Shown here: piece by piece, positions 1-12,159 of the stretch
Layout: each line of letters starts with the position of its first letter
Numbering within the stretch: the first letter of the stretch is position 1
From: Ceratobasidium sp. AG-K
Lineage: Eukaryota > Basidiomycota > Agaricomycetes > Cantharellales > Ceratobasidiaceae
Direction of reading: 5' to 3'
Assembly: GCA_037039685.1 (NCBI GenBank)
Contig: JAWNGF010000005.1
Coordinates: 2,728,001 to 2,792,000, forward strand
DNA: 64,000 nt
Notes under the pieces: model-generated
Told to the model about the DNA's origin: nothing
What the model saw: the letters and a program-made list of their open reading frames with translations, nothing else
Databases searched by the model: none
Program-made: the position numbers and the translations under genes

Positions 1-829
1 CAAAGAAGAATGGTCTAATCGTCCAAACGGAATCCTGAAGCATTGGCTCGCGTTAGTCATGATCCTCGGAGTGGGTTTGCAGAATCTCAGCGTACGTCTC
101 TCCCCGATTGCATAAAACTAGGGACCCAGCTGATTGTGGGCTAGATTCGCGGAGGGTAAAGGATGCTAGTCACTATGCAAGGCCTGAATGGGTTCTGAGC
201 AGCACAGAGCAGTATTTCTACACCGCCGAGTGTATAACGCTCTGGGGTGCGATCAGGTTGGTTTCCGTGCCGCTTCGGTTTAATGATCCTGCCTAACTTT
301 CTGAGCGCTTTTAGTTCGTTCCTGGTAGTCTGGCCACCCAAGTACCTTGCCATGCCTAGGCCCGTGGCCAAGGGGGGTCCCGAGGCGGCGAGCGTGGCTT
401 CGTTTTATTCCGGGCCACGCAGTTGAGTGGCCATTTCTATAGAAAGTGCATGATTATTTGTATTGGAATATGGTCATTGAGCGTGGTTTATGTTTCTGCG
501 TTACGGGAAAGTTTATAGTGCTACTGCACGGAAAACGAGGATCGCATGCAGGGCTTAGCTTGGCGCGCATATATGTAGCTCTCAATCCCAGTTGCTGTGT
601 TTTGTAATCATCTGTGTGCATATACCACCAAGGTGTAGCGATATATCACTTGGGCTATAGATCAGAAGGGAGTGAGCTAAAGGGACTGAGTTTTGGTAGC
701 CCCGCCCTTCACGGGACACGAAACACGAGGGTACTCTATAATTACAAAAGCGTACGGACGTTTCCACAAACTCACAGAACCAATTGAATTCAAGCGAATA
801 GGGAACAGTCATCATACACAGTACAGAAA
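1..829. other. Intergenic, downstream of first receptor gene
   Basis: No coding region could be supported on either strand. The short open frames here match no family I recognise and lack splice-consistent extensions. The right edge is the 3' flank of the minus-strand receptor gene. Confidence 0.5.
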
Positions 830-3800
830 TTATGCGGGCACATAACATTCAGTCCACGATTCACCTATTTTGGCATCTTCAAAATTGATCGAAACTGAAC
901 CGTGTCTGGACATCAGGAGCGTGTTTCTTGGCATCAAAAGGCACCCGCGGAGGTCGGGCATAACCCAAAAGAGAAGATGGCCATGCTCGTTCACGGCCCA
1001 TCCGTGCTCGTCGACAAACCAGGTGGAGGGGACGCTAACGGTAGCTGGGGAACCGGAAGTAGGAATTATAGTCGTTGACTGCGGAGGGTCGATCGGAGTG
1101 ACGTTCCCTGGCGGGTCGCCTCGGACCTTCCAGACACGAATAGCATGATCAGCACCGCTAGACACGAGATATTCACTCTCAGGTGAGAAGGCGACCGATT
1201 GGACTGAGTCGGTGTGCCCCTTGAGATGTAGAACCATGTCCCCACTGTGAGCGTCCCACACGCGAATGGTCTTGTCGTCGGAACCCGAAGCGATGTATTT
1301 GCCGTCGGGCGAAACCGAGATCGAGTTGAGCCAGCCAACGTGTCCTTCGAGTGGACCCAGGGCTATCTGTCCACTCTTTGCATCCCACACGAGGACCGTC
1401 ATGTCGTTAGAGCCAGTGATAATTCGGTACCGTCGGGTGAGAATGCGATAGAAGTTACCCAGTCAATATAACCTTCGAGTGGCCCGAGCACCTTCTGACA
1501 GGTTTGCACATCCCACATAATGACATTCGAGTCGATACCGCCAGAGGCGATATATTTCCCGTCGGGCGAGAAAGCGACTGAGTTGACCGGTTTGGTATGC
1601 CCTTCAATAGGCCCCCGTATCATCTCTCCCGTCTGCGTGTCCCAGAAGCGAACCAAGCCGTCACTGTGGCCAGAGGCAAGATATTTGCCGTCTGGTGCAT
1701 ATACAACCGACTCGACCCAGCTACCGTGTCCTTCAAGCGGCCCAACTGCGGTGGACCCGTTTTGCACGTCCCAAATACGTATCGTATAATCGTAAGCGCC
1801 AGAAGCAAGATACTTGCCATCTGGAGAGAAGACCACCGATTTGACCCAGTACCAATGGTCTGTGAGTGGGCCTAGCGATATGTGACCGCTTTGTGCATCC
1901 CAGATGTAGATTTTATGGTCATAGGAGCCGGAGGCAATGAGCTTGCCGTGGGAGAAAACGCAACTGAGGCAACTAATTCGCTATGTCCTTCGAGTGGTTC
2001 CGTCGTTATCTGCTCGCTTTGCGTATCCCAGGTAAAGACTGCACTCTCGCCAGCCCCGGAAATAAGTTGCGACCCATCTGGTGAGAAAACAACCAGTCCC
2101 ACCCGGTTAGTGTGACCCTCCAGCGGACCCAGAACCGTTTTCCCGCTCTGGACGTCCCACATTCGGATCGTCTGGTCCCAGGAGCCAGAAGCGATGCGCA
2201 TACCATCGGGGGAGAATGCTACTGAGCTGACCGGGGCTGTATGCCCTTTGAACGGTTCTGATACCATATTTCCGGTTTGTGCATCCCATATGCAGACTGT
2301 GGCATCGCCAGCACCGGAGGCAATCTGCGTCCCGTCCGGCGAGAAATCAACCGTGTACACTATGTTGCTGTGGGATTGGAGTGGTTCTAGGGCCGTCTGC
2401 CCGCTTCGAGCGTCCCACACGCAAACCGTGCGGTCATGAGAGCCAGATGCAATTCGAGTCCCATCCGGAGAGAAGATGACCGATGTAACTGGTCCAGTAT
2501 GCCTTTCAAGTGGACCTAGCAACACCTGGCCGCTTTGTGCGTCCCAAACATATATCGCCTTATCTTCGGAGCTCGATACGATCCGTGTAGCGTCAGACGA
2601 GAAAGCAAGGGACAGAACCGCACCGGTGTGCCCCCTAAGGGGTCCAAGGACTGTATGTCCACTTTGCGTGTCCCATACGCGGATTGTACAGTCTTCGGAA
2701 CCGGAGGCAATGCGTTTAGAGTCGGGCGAGAAAGCAACCGAGTGGACTGTTTTTTCGTGCCCTACAAGCGGCCCGAGCGCCAACTTTCCAGTTTTTACGT
2801 CCCATAAATTAATGACGAAGCCAAAAGTTCCTGTGGCAATGCGTGCTCCATCGGGCGAGTAAGCAAATGTGCAAACATGGGCGCCAGCTATAAACATGCT
2901 CATGGACGCGAGTTGCCTCCGTGCGATCCCAGACCCCTCCAAGCGAATGGCATGCTGACAGCGTGGCGCGTACAACTCGGTCAGAGGCCTTGAGCAAGGC
3001 CAAGACGGAAGCATCGAGATGTAGATGTGGGGTGTGCTGCGAGATACGGGATTCGTGGCAAACGTTGTCACGAATCGCCAGGCGTCGTGGAGGACATCCC
3101 TGAGGCCTTGAGGGCAATTTACCCCCTAGGTAATGGGTGTCAGGAACATTACTCGGGTGCTACTGAGCTCCTTGACGTACTGCGCTCCATCTCTTCACTT
3201 TGTCTAATATTGGCCCGCCGATGTTTATCTGTGTCTTGAGGTTCATTATCTCCATCCATAGTAATAGCCTAAATGACAAAAACTCTTCCAGGTGAGCAAT
3301 GTTCTCAACTGATGGCAGTCCCAGTAGAAGATGGGGTGCCCAGTACTGGCATGCGTATGCCAAGTCTAGCGGAATGTGTCGCTCCACTCTCTCTTCGATA
3401 TCTGGGACCAGCTCGTCGACGAGGTAGGACGATTCCAGCTCGCATACGTTGAACTGACACTCGTTGTGCTTGATGCGCTCAAAGCAGAGCTCGGCCATTC
3501 GTGTGTGGTGGCGGTCTGCCTTGCATTCGTACCCCTTCGACCGCCCCGCGTCAAGCATATAGTCGGGAAAAGAGGCGTGAAGCGTTGTGACCAGGTTTTT
3601 TGTACCGGAAACGTGCAACACGGACCATAGTGGCTGTAAAGCGGCATGCACTAAGCTTGTATCGTCCAGTCGTAGGAGCCTAGTTAGAGCGTCAACCGTC
3701 AACGGCTCCTTGACGCAAACCATGGTATTCAGAACAAGCTTCATTATCTCCTTATCTGACGATTCTAGATCGGGGTCATTGAAAGCCGCATCGAGGACTG

Positions 3801-5586
3801 CACTGTATAAAGCGTCGATCTCCCTATGTTTATTGGAGGATGCGGATCCAGAGGTGTCCAAGACCGTTGCAAGGCGTTGCTGCGGGTTCAAGGTAAAGTT
3901 TTTGGCCCCAATGTACCGAACGACGGTCGCTGCATAGATGAACAAGACTCCAGCACGCTCGACGAGTGCTGCAACCTGCGAGTCGGAAAGCGACATGTTT
4001 GCAAGCTCAGCTCGGAGATAGGTTGCAATGTCTTCCGTAACGATTGACTCTTCGAGCTCATGTAGGATCAGCTGAGATTTTATGCTGCCGAGCTTTCGCC
4101 GGATTTGGGGCTCTGGACGACTGGACACAAAGAGCTTGAGAGGCAAATCTGGTGTACGCTGTGCGAATAGCTCGAGCAACGCCCCGACTCCATTGGAGTC
4201 ATCGCATTCGTCGAGCGCGTCGATTACTATTACGAGATTGGTTGGTAGAGTTCTCGTGACCTCTTTGAGCGGACCAATAATCATATCCTCGAATTGTTTG
4301 GGTAGGGCCCGACTGTGAATATCGGGGTCATGCTCCAGCACTCGGGATAGCGCACAGCGAAAGGGGTGGGAGAACCGAGCAAGCTGATAGGCAATCGTGG
4401 GGAGAACGAGTTTGACGTTTCGGCACTCGGGCAGCTGTCGGGTACAGAAAAAGCTCGCTCCGAGCTCGTGCGATTGGTCGAGTATGGCACACAGGCTATT
4501 TGTGATAGTGGTCTTGCCGGTGCCTGCCATGCCATTCATCCAGTACATGTTGCTCTGCTGCGGGTCGTGCCTCCAGCGGCTAAGATCGGCCAAAACCTGC
4601 TCGCGGGTCTTTGGAGTACACTCTCGACGATGGACCGTGTCTGCTTCTGTGGAGTTGTAAAAGGCAGAGGTTGACGGGTTCAGCGATTTTAGTCGCGCTT
4701 CCTATTTGGCGTGTCGTTGATCAATTAGGCGATCGATGCAGAGAGTATGCTATTCACGTACAGTTGCTATCCCATCGACAATTTTCCATGTGTCAACGTC
4801 TACGTTCAACTTGAAAAGCGCTGACTTTAGGGCCCATAATTTGCCAATCGAGTGTGGAAGACTTGCCTTCAGTCGGTCAAAGTGATTGCTGATCCGGCGA
4901 TAACAGTCCATTATATCTTCTAGGTCCTTTTCGGCCTCCAGATGTCGTTTCCATGTTTGCCTATCACTCCCGGCATATATAAGGCGGAGTTCGTCTTCGA
5001 TAGCACTTCCAAGAGTATTATCAGTTAATGTGTATCTGATTCAAGGTGTGACGCACTGGCAAAGATTACGCATACTCGTGGTCATGATGGGGGGTATATT
5101 TCCGGAAAAAAGTATGGATAAATCTCCGAACAGCCCCTCTAAATGGGATTGGAGCTCAGCATAGTCTCGTCGGGCAACCATCGCGTCCTGTGAAAGGAAG
5201 TAATCTGAGTTACACATCACACCGAGATGGCACAAGGTAATTACCTCGCTCATACAAACAAATTGAAAAAGATCTTCAACCACGATTTTGACTGGTCCAA
5301 ATACACTTGCCTGCGCATCTAATATGCGAAGAAACCCTTTGAGTGAAACCCAGGCATGCTCGGGGGTCCGTGACTCTCCGTTTGGGAGTACTGGTGTGGG
5401 TATGGGAGAGGAATTCAAGCTACTCTCTGTGGCAGGGGCACTGGGGTCGAGGCCAGCAATTGGCGTTGCGATCTGGGTGATGGGCGACGGGCTGGGGGAT
5501 GCAGGTTTGTTCTGGCTTCCAAGCATCCGATTGGTTTTGTCTTTGAACTTGCTCTTAAAGCTCTTGAGTTCCTTACGAAGATCCAT
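830..5586 (-). CDS. NACHT-WD40 NLR-like receptor, two frameshifts
   Basis: STAND-type NTPase resembling HET-E-like fungal receptors, presumably cytosolic and used in non-self recognition. Exons on the minus strand: 5586-5245, 5187-5057, 5005-4867, 4824-4762, 4701-3181 and 3125-830. Exons 2, 3 and 5 (131, 139 and 1,521 nt) have exactly the lengths of the paralog at 31.7 kb, which supports the model. Order: basic N-terminus, helical domain, NACHT with Walker A GMAGTGKTT and Walker B-like VIDALDECDD, linker, then 14 WD40 repeats (two 7-blade propellers) and a conserved tail (WFVDEHGW, PDLR, ECY). Start chosen at MDLRKEL by analogy to the paralog; an in-frame ATG lies at 5637. Two apparent single-base deletions, near 1953 and near 1417, shift the frame inside WD repeats 8 and 12. 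The protein would end early unless these are assembly errors. Intron 3 would be a 42-nt GC-AG intron. Confidence 0.8.
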
Positions 5587-6327
5587 CTTGGTGGGGCTTT
5601 GATAGGGCTGATGATGGTCGAGCTGCTTCAAGAACAATGGCGCTCAATCGGCCTCCATCAGGATCCCCGAGCTTAGGAATCCGCTGGCAACAATTCAGGG
5701 AAGTCGCTCAGGTTTACAGGTAAGCGCCGATAACATGTGACTCGTTTGCTGTGCAATCGAACACCTAACTTACCCGAATACCGGAGTTCCCGGTTAACCA
5801 TCATGCGGTCGAGACACTGACCAGACACTTGCCAACAATCCTAGGATTCTGTATTTTTCTTAGCTGGTCACCGCTATGCCAACTCACCATCGTGACGAAC
5901 TTTTGGCCGCTTGTTGTACCCGAGTGATAAACCAATCGGTCTTGAGTAACTCGTGCCGATCTACCCACTACCGCATCAACCCGGCGTTCTCACAAGACGA
6001 AATACCTCAGCTCTCACGATTGAGCCAAACTGAGACTGTGGCTACTATCGAAGCTTCGTTAGCGCTTCGGCCCATGTGCGGTTCCTGGATGTGGTTGCAG
6101 ATCAAGTTGCCGCGGCCTGTTTTCTACCGCCGGGACATCTTTGTGGGGTACCATCGGTTCAGTAGAGCTCGTAGCGCGAATCGAACGTGATGTTGTTGCG
6201 TCACTTGGGACGTGTCCTAGATTATATGTCCCGGTCTTAACGGTGACTTTGACGTGGAGTTGGATTAAACTGGACTATAAAATCTCAACACCAACTATAG
6301 CAGACAATTATAGGTACCAGTCTCAAC
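5587..6327. promoter_or_regulatory. Divergent intergenic region, receptor / NO synthase
   Basis: 741 bp separate the start codons of the minus-strand receptor and the plus-strand NO synthase, so their promoters probably lie here. No supported gene: the open frame at 5876-6190 resembles nothing known. A TATA box for the synthase is listed separately. Confidence 0.5.
6276..6282 (+). promoter_or_regulatory. TATA box of NO synthase gene
   Basis: TATAAAA lies 46 bp upstream of the chosen ATG at 6328. The distance to the ATG implies a short 5' leader. Confidence 0.45.
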
Positions 6328-9300
6328 ATGGCTCCAGTCGCATCGGTTACGACGGCAGTATCGCAGTGTCCCGTAATGAGCGGGAAACCCATGAAGGTAC
6401 CGTTTACCCAATGATATTTTCGCTCGATATTGAATGAATTGATTATTTAGGGTAATTATCCTTTGTATCACGGGAAACCCGCAATGCCGCATGGAATGGC
6501 AAAAACACTGAACTTGGCTAACGGCAAGCTCCAAGAACCTGCCTCAATGCCAATGAGTGGGCAAAGTTTTGATCTGTCTTTTCTTTGTATTCATCTTTTG
6601 CCCCTTAGCTTTTCCCATCGGGTGCAAGGAAAATATTTGCCATGGAAGGTGCGGTTTGGTGCTCGTTCTTCGGGGTAAGTTAGGGTACTTAAATTGCCTC
6701 TAGCATGATGGTTAAACACGACGAGCCTCTGGGTGGGGAGGAACGAACTTTAGAAGAGATCTGGTCTGAAGCCGAAGAGGTGAGGCACCCAATATTTGGT
6801 TCTCGTTCCCAGCTGACTGGTTCGGGTTATTAGTATCTAGCGGAATACTACAAAGAAAACAAACTACCAGTTTGCGACCTCCTTGCGCGGTTGAAGCAGG
6901 TCGAACAGGATATCCGTAACCAAGGGTAAGTAGCTATATACAACATCAACGACTTAATATTAATGCATCTGATGTCTGATGAAGTTACTATATACACACC
7001 TACGAGGAGTTGTCATTTGGCGTTAGAACTGCCTGGCGAAATGCTCGTCGCTGTATTATGCGTAGCCAATGGTGCGTCCCACTTGAAGTAGGGTTTGTTC
7101 CTTGCTCAGTTACGTTTCAGGTCAACTATGCACACCATCGACTGTCGCGATGTGACGACGGGCGACGCCATGATTGAAGCCTGCATCCGCCATCTTGAAA
7201 TCGCAAATAATGGTGGCCGAGTTAAACCTACAAGTAAGCTGCAGTTTCTTGGCTATCGTTGCCACTAGGTAGTAAACCCCTACCCAAAGCTACGATATTC
7301 CCGCAAAAGTTCCCTGGTCAAGAAGGCGGTCGTATCTGGAACGCTCAACTAATGCGTTACGCCGGGGTGAGCCCAAATCTTACGCTTCAAGTTGCGAACC
7401 TAGCTCTCAAAACGACTTTAGTACAAAATGCCGGACGGATCAATTGTTGGAGACCCCATGAATATAGAGCTAACCAATCGAGCAATTGAACTTGGCTGGA
7501 AGCCCAAATATGGACGTTTCGACGTGCTCCCACTGATCGTTGTCCCAGGTGGAGGACAAGGCGAACCTGTAATGCGGGAACTCCCAAAGGAGAATGTTTA
7601 CGAGGTGAAAATTACCCACCCTACTTTGCCTTGGTTTGAAGACCTTGGATTGAGATGGTGGGTCGCTTTCAAATGTATATCGTTTTGGGATTTGATGCTA
7701 ACAGTTCGTCCGCAGGAACTCACATCCGGCTGTGAGCAACTTGACATTGAGTATTGGAGGAATCGATTACACGTGCTGCGCATTTAGCGGTAAGCCAATT
7801 TATTGAATTTTATTATTAATTAATCTCATGCCGGTCAAGGCTGGTTTTTGTGCAACGAGGTTGCAACGCGAGACCTAGCGGATGAACAGCGATATAACGT
7901 TCTTCCATCGGTTGGTCGGGGACTCGGCTTGCCGCTCTCCAACCGCAGTTTATGGAAGGCAGGTGCTTCACCATTCTATAAACTTTTCACTAACTTCTGC
8001 CGCTATCTAGGACCGTGCTGTACTGGAACTTAATCAAGCTGTTTTGCATTCTTACGATCTCGCCAAAGTTACTATGGTCGACCATCACAGGCAAGTGCTC
8101 CGTCACCTACTCATTCCAGTGCGAGTCGCCTAAGCTTGGCTTCAGCGCGTCGGATAGCTTTGTTAGATATTACGAGAAAGAGATCAAAACTAGGGGACAC
8201 TGTCCCGGTGATTGGGTACGTAAATCTAGGTTATGAGTTGTGTTGGAGGCTCATGGGCTATTCTCAGGTGTGGATTGTTCCACCAACTGGAGGCTCGACC
8301 ACGAAAGTATATCACCAGGTACGATCTTACTCATTTATATAAATTATACACAAGCTTATATTCAAGAACTAGGAAATGTACAACTACCTGATTAAGCCGG
8401 CCGTTTTACTTCCAATCGTACGTGCGCATCAGTTCCCACTGTTTCCTTCCCTTACCATAAGTATCAGGAGGAGGGCTGGACTACATACTTCCGCCGCATT
8501 GGCAGAACCCTCCCCCCAGAAGTCACGATTGTCGCTGAAGACACAAGCGATCCGGACCTGATCACGATTGCCTATGGTACCGAAACAGGACTATCGTTGA
8601 CCTTCGCCGCTCGGCTCCACGAGCATCTCAAATCCCGCTCTCTCGAGGTTGCCGACGATTTGATCGAACTAAATGACCTAGATATCACAAAAGTCAGCGG
8701 CACCCTCGTAGTGGTTACCTCTTCATTCGGTGATGGGGAAGCTCCTGGCGGTGCGAGTCTCTTCGAGGAGCGCCTCAACGATCTCGAATCTTCCCCCCGC
8801 CCTCTCGAAAGGGTTGGTGCCAACCCCGTGCGCTTTGCTGTCTTTGGTCTTGGCAACTCGATTTGGACGAAAACGTACCAACAATTCCCGCGATGGGTTG
8901 ACGAAACCTTGGAACGCCTCGGTGGTAGTCGAATCCTACCTCTCGGTGAGGCGGATGAAACCACCGGTGAGACCGAGGCGGCATTTTCAGAGTTCATTCG
9001 CGCACTCTCAATCGCGATCGAAGTCGGCACCGAAACCCATGCGCGCAAAGATGCTCATGACCCTCGAGGTGAAGGTAGCGCCCTTTCTCGGCCCCTCGGG
9101 TCGAGTATGGGCTCGATGCAGGAGAAATATATCGACACTATCATAATTGGGCGACGCTTATTATTCGATAATGGTGCATCAGGTGCCGATCACCGGGCCG
9201 TGTATCACCTCGAACTATGTCGGAAGGACGGGCAATCTTGGACATACGAGGAAGGCGATTATCTTTCGATCCTACCAGTGACCGCGGGCGTCGAGGCATT

Positions 9301-10272
9301 GGAGATAAAACACAAACTCGGCCTGGAGTACGATACGGTAAGTTTCTCGGTCTCGGAGAAGCAGTACCCCAGATTACTGACCTGATACTTCAGGTCGTGG
9401 ACGGGAAAAACGTTCGAGACTTGCTACGAAATTACATTGACCTTCATGCACCTCCGACTCCCGAATTGCTCAGTTTACTTCCCGACTCTCAGAATACGAC
9501 ACAAGCCATTGAAGCTCTTCGACTAATCAAACACGCGCCCACGATTGAACAAGCCACACAGATCCTTCGCGCTCTGCCGATAAAGCGTCCTCGCGTCTTC
9601 AGTATCTCGAGTTCAGTCGTGCGCGGCTCGGCTACCGTCTCACTTACAGCCGCAGAACTATACAATGGTCGTGTCTCGGTGGCCCTTGCTCACACCCCAG
9701 TTGCTTGTTTCCACTCGCTCGTATTCAAAGCATGCGTCCAACGCTCCAAGTTCCATTTACCCTCCGATCCATCAATCCCTTTGATTCTTGTTGCGACTGG
9801 CACTGGAGTTGCGCCTTTCCGAGGATTCGTTCAGCGCCGGGCTACTTCACACGGACCGCCGGGCAAGATCTTGGCGTTTTTCGGATTCCGCAACCAGCAC
9901 GAACACCTTTACACCGACGAACTCAAGCCAGAGAACCTTCCCGAATTTATGCATGTTATCACCGCATATTCGCGGGAGGCCGGTCAAAGTCGTACATACG
10001 TTCAGGACTTGATGGTTGAGCACATGTCGGATGTTGTTGGCCTTCTCGACTCAGGCGCCGCGGTTTATGTATGTGGTGGTCACGAGATGGCGCGCAGCAT
10101 CCACGATACACTGGTCAAGATTCTCAAGGAAGGAAAAGGCCTAAACGATGACAATACGCGGGGTTACCTTACGAAACTCAAGCGTGAGGGCCGCTTACTA
10201 GCCGATACTTACACCAAGGGCAAGACCGATACCGATCCAATCCTTCCTGTTAAAGAGGCGCAGAAGAAATGA
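6328..10272 (+). CDS. Nitric oxide synthase, oxygenase-reductase fusion
   Basis: Expected to oxidise L-arginine to citrulline and NO using NADPH and O2. Exons: 6328-6396, 6451-6556, 6609-6648, 6704-6779, 6834-6925, 6985-7071, 7121-7233, 7290-7366, 7422-7657, 7716-7789, 7840-7958, 8011-8090, 8146-8215, 8268-8318, 8373-8417, 8468-9337, 9394-10272; total 3,084 nt, 1,027 aa. Oxygenase (about 1-445): zinc-type Cys64-x4-Cys69 followed by GS; heme-thiolate region [14 protein letters not shown] with Cys151; [24 protein letters not shown]; substrate Glu330 in [22 protein letters not shown]. Reductase: flavodoxin FMN domain from YGTETG (481-486), FAD domain with RVFSISSS (802-809), NADPH site [10 protein letters not shown] (869-878) and YVCGG. 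Residues 446-477, where animal enzymes bind calmodulin, show no long basic amphipathic helix. Introns 11 and 12 use GC donors. The 3' end converges on the first OYE gene. Cytochrome P450 reductase-like fusions are excluded by the NOS-specific oxygenase motifs. Confidence 0.95.
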
Positions 10273-10612
10273 CTTAATGGGACTCTAGTTGAATACCAAA
10301 TACAAAACTTAATTTTGTGTATGTACTTTTGTCATGATGTAACGAAATTGGTTGGGACTATTCGGAAGCGCTACATACAAATGAAATGACCCAGTTAGCT
10401 GGCCTTTATGCAAAACCATATTTGTGATATCTCCAAAGCAATGAAAACCGGGGCTTTATTTTCAGCAAACAACACGCATGTATCGATCCCGCCGAGCCTT
10501 AAAACGCCCCAAATGCTGAGCAGATCATGATGAACCCATGGATAGCATAACGATGAATTGGGAACGTGATACCGAAGCACCTCTAATGTTTACAAGAAAT
10601 TATTAACCTATT
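10273..10612. other. Convergent 3' intergenic spacer
   Basis: 340 bp between the stops of the NO synthase (+) and the first OYE gene (-). No gene seen. It must hold both polyadenylation sites. Confidence 0.5.
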
Positions 10613-12021
10613 CTAAGCTGGCACAGATACCGAAGCAGGAGGATAATCAATGTACCCCTTGATTGCTTCTGGACCCGGCGTGTAGTGAGTACTGCGGTCT
10701 GAAACTGCGAGCTCAAGTTGATCACGAATGCGGATTGGCAGATCGGGCTTTGACCAAACATCAGATGACAAACTTCGATGTATGATAATGCTTATAACTT
10801 ACGTTTGAAATAAATAGACGACCGATTACAACCGCAGTGTTTTCTAGCCGACGTGTGGCTTCTGCAGCAGAGACAGCGTTGTAACCGCCTGCTGTTAAGT
10901 AAGCTCGAGGTGTCCAGAGGCGGTACGCGAAATCGTTGGATGGCTATTTAAGGAAAAGAAATAGTTAGACTCAAGGCTGAACTACGACTGATTTTGTATC
11001 TCACAATGATGCCTTCATCTAGGCGTTGTGTTGGTCCATCTTCCGCAGAATTGATACCCGGTTCAATCATATGGAGATAAGCAAACCCAGCATGACGCTT
11101 AGCCAGTTCTGATATAATGTATGAGTATGTAGGAATGGGATTCATCATTCCCATTTCTAACATTCTCGCTATATTAGTTGTCGCTTGACCAGACTCGATA
11201 CTAACGCCCGTACCTTGACCCCTACTCCAAGGCGAAAATCTGATAGCTGTACGCTCGGCTCCTATGTTTTCGGCGATTGCATCCATGACCTCGAGGACAA
11301 AGCGGGAGCGGTTCTCAATAGATCCTCCATATTTATCAGTGCGCTTGTTCACAACGTCCTGGATGAACTGCTCAATCAAGCTCCCGCTGCAATTGGACAA
11401 TAAGTACCCTGCTCGGGCCACAATATACAAGACGTACTTGCATGCATGTAGCTCAACGCCATCAAACCCAGCCTCATGCACAGCTCTTCCAGCTGCATCG
11501 GCATACAATTTTACGTATCGCTCCACCTCGGTAATACTGAGCTCTGACGGAGTCTCGGACCTTGACGCCAGCTTGGTAGGGGAAGAGGAGACATAGGGAT
11601 ATCCCGCTTCATGTAATGCTTCAGCGTGTCCCACCCGGCCTAGTGCTAGTATTTGGAGATAAATGAATGAGCCGTTGGCATGAACAGCATCAACCACCTT
11701 TGAAAGCAAAGATGAACACCAAATTCCCTATTAGCGTAATCAGCATACCTTTTTCCATCCAGCAACTTGTGCTTTGTCAAAGAATCCAGGAAAATGAGGG
11801 AATCCCCCTGCCTCCGCGGCAATCGCCACTGCCTCAGATACGATGAGCGTCCCCGGAACCTTTGAGCGTTGGGAATAGTACTCGGCGGTCGCGTCACCAA
11901 TCACGCCCTCGGTGGTTGCGCGCAACCGTGTCATAGGGGCCATGACAAGACGATGAGCAAGAGTTTGGGTGCCGACTCGGAGCGGGTCGAACAGCTGGGA
12001 GCCATTAGTTGTAGTAGACAT
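10613..12021 (-). CDS. Old Yellow Enzyme family oxidoreductase, copy 1
   Basis: FMN-dependent NADPH oxidoreductase (ene-reductase fold, TIM barrel). Exons on the minus strand: 12021-11749, 11697-11438, 11386-11214, 11156-11005, 10943-10803, 10747-10613; 1,134 nt, 377 aa, normal for the family. N-terminal LFDPLRVG and MAPMTRLRA give the FMN-contacting segment. His175 and Asn178 (HACNG, split across an intron) are the substrate-binding pair. NKRTDKYGGS and IRFSPW are family landmarks, and GYIDYP closes the protein. The residue two after Asn, usually the Tyr proton donor (NGY), is Ser180 here (NGS). Closest relative in the window is the gene at 19-20.6 kb. A TATA box and a promoter block are shared with that copy. 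Confidence 0.93.
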
Positions 12022-12094
12022 GGTGAATATGTTCGAATGGGGTAAGCTGTGGAAACGAGGGAAATGGCTTGACTAACCTCGAAACGGGGGTCCT

Positions 12095-12102
12095 ATTTTA
12101 TA
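12095..12102 (-). promoter_or_regulatory. TATA box of OYE copy 1
   Basis: TATAAAAT on the minus strand, 74-81 bp upstream of the start codon at 12021. The other OYE genes have an equivalent box at a similar distance. Confidence 0.5.
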
Positions 12103-12159
12103 GCTGGGAATCATATCAAAACGTACCGCATATAGTCAGCCATGGCCTACTAAGGATGA

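Noticed and set aside
8572..9048. 158-codon minus-strand frame inside the NOS reductase exon
   Set aside because: Antisense shadow of a clear flavodoxin domain.
10395..10580. Short minus-strand frame between NOS and OYE copy 1
   Set aside because: No family motif, no splice signals; sits in a convergent 3' spacer.
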